Source: an uncultured Aquimarina sp.
GTDB taxonomy: Bacteria > Bacteroidota > Bacteroidia > Flavobacteriales > Flavobacteriaceae
Reading direction: 5' to 3'
DNA: 64,000 nucleotides
Assembly (NCBI GenBank): GCA_947496355.1
Contig: CANMCO010000004.1
Coordinates: 62,001 to 126,000 of the forward strand
The notes beneath the pieces are model-generated. The model did not search any database. It was not told the DNA's origin and saw only the letters and a list, made by a program, of their open reading frames with translations. Position 1 is the first letter of the stretch. Each line of letters opens with the position of its first letter. Both the position numbers and the translations under genes were made by a program. Shown piece after piece: positions 61,885 through 64,000 of this stretch.

Positions 61885-62249
61885 CCTTATCAATACAGCA
61901 CCAGCATTATCACCTATGACTAAACTACTTCAAGCCCTTTATTTATTTAGGTTCAAACTCATATAAGAGGCTATATACCAAAAAACAAAAACCCGAAACA
62001 TTTCGTAATTTGTTTAAGGATTCGTTAATTGTTTTGTTAAAACATAAATAAACTTCTTATATTTAACTGCAATTATTCAAACACCAAAATTTCACATTTA
62101 ATAGAACCAATTGTTTAATAATGGCTTTTTGCCAAAATTTAAAAGGTTATAAAATGCCTGAAAATAATCATATAACCACAGTATGAGAATTTTCTAAAAT
62201 TTGTTAGTACGGCAATACTAACTAATAAAAAACAATAACATTATATTAA
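61885..62249 (+). other. Intergenic region before the cytochrome gene
   Basis: A 365 bp AT-rich gap. Besides the inverted repeat at 62203-62222, I see no gene. The end of the kinase transcript and the cytochrome promoter should lie here; no clear terminator or exact -7 element was found. Confidence 0.4.
62203..62222. promoter_or_regulatory. 7 bp inverted repeat before the cytochrome c gene
   Basis: GTTAGTA and TACTAAC flank the 6-base spacer CGGCAA, 27 bp before the ATG at 62250. The dyad could be an operator for the cytochrome and GMC genes or a small 5' hairpin. Confidence 0.4.
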
Positions 62250-62744
62250 ATGAAAAGATCTTCTATCTATTTAGGTGTACTTTTTCTTTTTTTATGCTTT
62301 AGCTGCTCTAAAGAGAAAAAAAACACCCAAAATTCCATTACAATTGGCACTAAAAAAAAGGAAAAGACTACTAAATCAGAAAACGTTCCTTCAGTTCCGA
62401 TAGACTTAGAAAACAAAGGGATTGGTCCAATAAGTTCCATAACCTTTGCTGATAAAATTGATCAGAAATTGGCTGATAAAGGTGCTCAATTATTTAAATC
62501 AAAATGCACGGCTTGTCATAAAGCTTCTCAAAAATTTATTGGCCCTGCTCTTGCAGGTATTTATAAAAAACGCAGTCCAGAATGGGTAATGAATATTATC
62601 ATGAATCCTGATGAAATGCTTAAAAAAGATCCAATTGCAATGGCATTACTAAAAGAATATAACAATACCATAATGATCAATCAAAATATTCCTGAAGATG
62701 AAGCCAGGGCTATGGCAGAATGGTTTAGAACTTTAGAAAAATAG
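62250..62744 (+). CDS. Cytochrome c lipoprotein
   Basis: A 164-residue exported electron carrier. The lipobox is LCFSC with Cys19 as the lipid-attachment site. One haem-binding site is CTACH at 86-90, and a Met in the region after KRSPEWVMNIIMNPDEML is the likely axial ligand. A 45-residue Lys/Ser-rich linker separates the anchor from the class I cytochrome domain. It is followed 27 bp later by the GMC oxidoreductase, so it should take electrons from that enzyme. Confidence 0.9.
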   Translation: MKRSSIYLGVLFLFLCFSCSKEKKNTQNSITIGTKKKEKTTKSENVPSVPIDLENKGIGPISSITFADKIDQKLADKGAQLFKSKCTACHKASQKFIGPALAGIYKKRSPEWVMNIIMNPDEMLKKDPIAMALLKEYNNTIMINQNIPEDEARAMAEWFRTLEK

Positions 62745-62771
62745 AAAACACGCACAAATTGTCAATTACAT

Positions 62772-64000
62772 ATGAAAAAAGAACCACAATACGATGCAAT
62801 CGTAGTAGGTACAGGAATTAGTGGCGGCTGGGCCGCCAAAGAACTCTGTGAAAAAGGGCTTAAAACATTGGTTTTAGAGCGTGGTCGAATGGTACGCCAT
62901 ATCGAAGATTACACCTCTATGAATGATGACCCATGGGATTCAGAATTTAGGGGGCAGCCAAACCGAAAAGAGATTGCAGAACAAGAAAAGCAGAATCGTA
63001 CAGGATATGTAACTGGTACAGAACACCGCCATTTTTTTGTAAATGATCTGAAGCACCCTTATAATGAAACTAAACGTTTTGACTGGATTCGTGGATATCA
63101 TGTAGGAGGACGATCTCTTGTTTGGGGTAGACAAAGTTACCGATTATCTGATATCGACTTTGAAGCCAATAAAAAAGATGAAATTGCCGTAGATTGGCCA
63201 GTACGATATAAGGATATTGCGCCTTGGTATGATAAAGTAGAAGAGTTTATAGGCGTGAGTGGAGAAAAACTTGGCTTAGAACAATTACCAGATGGACAGT
63301 TTCTCCCTCCTATGGAACTTAATTGTGTAGAAGACCACTTAAAATCTAATATCGCACAGAATTATGATGATAGGTTAATGACAATTGGACGAACTGCACA
63401 CATCACTGGTACTAAAACTTTTGAAGGACGTATGAATTGTCAATATCGTAATCGTTGTATGCGAGGTTGTCCTTTTGGAGCTTACTTCAGCAGTAATTCC
63501 TCTACTTTACCTGCGGCAGAACGTACAGGAAATATGACTCTACGTCCTAACTCAATCGTACACCAGGTAATATATGATGATAAAACCGGAAAAGCAACGG
63601 GAGTAAAAGTAATAGATGCAGAAACTAAAGAAACTGTTGAGTATACAGCTAAAGTTATTTTTCTATGTGCCTCTGCTATAGCTTCGGCTAGTATTCTGAT
63701 GCAGTCCAAATCTGAACGTTTCCCTAACGGTATGGGAAATGATTCTGGAGAACTAGGCCACAATATCATGGACCATCATTTTAAAGCTGGCGCAATAGCA
63801 AATTATGATGGATTCGAAGATAAATATTATAAAGGGCGAAGGCCAAATGGACTTTATATTCCTAGATTTAGAAATATCGGTGGTGATACGGATCAAAAAA
63901 CATTCAAACGTGGTTATGGATATCAAGGTGGCGCTAGCCGGCAGGATTGGAAAGAAACTGTGGCTGAATTAGGATATGGAGCAGCGCTAAAAGAAAGTAT
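62772..64000 (+). CDS. GMC-type oxidoreductase, C-terminus beyond window
   Basis: The first 409 codons of a flavin-dependent alcohol or sugar dehydrogenase; the rest lies past 64000. The ATG at 62772 gives MKKEPQYDAIVVGTGISGGWA, where GTGISGG is the FAD-binding ADP fold. Further family marks are RGYHVGGRSLVWGRQSYR and CQYRNRCMRGCPFG, which resembles the gluconate/sorbitol type dehydrogenases. It is downstream of a cytochrome c lipoprotein, which is the usual electron acceptor arrangement for membrane-bound members. A small gluconate-2-dehydrogenase-like subunit might follow beyond the edge. Confidence 0.9.
   Translation, partial: MKKEPQYDAIVVGTGISGGWAAKELCEKGLKTLVLERGRMVRHIEDYTSMNDDPWDSEFRGQPNRKEIAEQEKQNRTGYVTGTEHRHFFVNDLKHPYNETKRFDWIRGYHVGGRSLVWGRQSYRLSDIDFEANKKDEIAVDWPVRYKDIAPWYDKVEEFIGVSGEKLGLEQLPDGQFLPPMELNCVEDHLKSNIAQNYDDRLMTIGRTAHITGTKTFEGRMNCQYRNRCMRGCPFGAYFSSNSSTLPAAERTGNMTLRPNSIVHQVIYDDKTGKATGVKVIDAETKETVEYTAKVIFLCASAIASASILMQSKSERFPNGMGNDSGELGHNIMDHHFKAGAIANYDGFEDKYYKGRRPNGLYIPRFRNIGGDTDQKTFKRGYGYQGGASRQDWKETVAELGYGAALKES

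Noticed and set aside
1..64000. CRISPR arrays, tRNA genes, insertion sequences and prophage
   Set aside because: I looked for regularly spaced repeats, cloverleaf-like sequence, transposase motifs and phage genes and saw none; a tool-based search would be more sensitive.

Overview
This window looks like a chromosomal segment of a marine-type Flavobacteriaceae (Bacteroidota). The DNA is clearly AT-rich (composition not counted). Several genes are preceded by the Bacteroidota -7 promoter element TAnnTTTG, and Shine-Dalgarno sequences are rare. Several protein types also fit this group: MutS2 without an Smr domain, a PorT-like outer-membrane barrel, a DUF2911 protein, a fused 2-oxoacid dehydrogenase E1, a 670-residue-class urocanate hydratase and secreted PIG-L deacetylases. 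The taxonomic call is an inference from these traits. I saw no tRNA, rRNA, CRISPR array, transposase or phage gene.

Region 1 (1 to about 17,200, all on the minus strand) is a Wzx/Wzy-type surface polysaccharide locus. In the direction of transcription it has two UDP-sugar enzymes (a WbpP/TviC-like 4-epimerase and a WbpA/TviB-like 6-dehydrogenase), a Wzx flippase, a PP-loop enzyme with a QueC-like cysteine cluster, a pyruvyltransferase-like protein and two GT4 glycosyltransferases. An acyl-modification block follows: MBOAT, SGNH, hexapeptide acetyltransferase, DltA-like adenylating ligase, acyl carrier protein, then a second MBOAT and a second SGNH. It ends with an EpsG/Wzy-like polymerase and a GT2 cut by the window edge. 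The ligase, carrier, MBOAT and SGNH set has the composition of a Dlt system and suggests that an activated aminoacyl or acyl group is moved across the membrane onto the polysaccharide.

Region 2 (17,400 to 38,750) is mostly housekeeping and general metabolism. It holds a fused E1 alpha/beta dehydrogenase, a 2OG-Fe(II) oxygenase, SUI1, DUF1835 protein and nucleoside phosphorylase run, a cytosolic binding-protein-like protein, uracil-DNA glycosylase, MutS2, a PIG-L deacetylase with a tiny membrane protein, sodium symporter and Gfo/Idh/MocA oxidoreductase, a DUF2911 protein, an aquaporin with a NIP-like filter, a SRPBCC, SDR and photolyase operon, an NTF2-like protein and an OmpW/PorT-like barrel.

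Region 3 (38,900 to 45,800) is a complete histidine utilisation operon, hutH-hutI-hutU-hutG, with a divergent LysR regulator. It converts histidine to glutamate plus formamide.

Region 4 (45,880 to 48,700) has a carboxypeptidase-regulatory-domain protein, an unknown protein and a cold-shock protein, with more non-coding space.

Region 5 (48,750 to 59,750, minus strand) is a CoA-ester catabolic operon of eleven genes: two acyl-CoA dehydrogenases, an APH-fold kinase, three SDRs, two zinc-independent MDR reductases, a MaoC hydratase, a transglutaminase-like protein and a DUF1330 protein, with a Crp/Fnr regulator just upstream. The kinase plus ACAD pair matches the two halves of animal ACAD10/ACAD11 and the bacterial LvaA/LvaC pair, pointing to 4-hydroxyacyl-CoA breakdown.

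Region 6 (59,995 to the end) has an orphan PAS histidine kinase and a cytochrome c lipoprotein paired with a GMC oxidoreductase that runs off the window.
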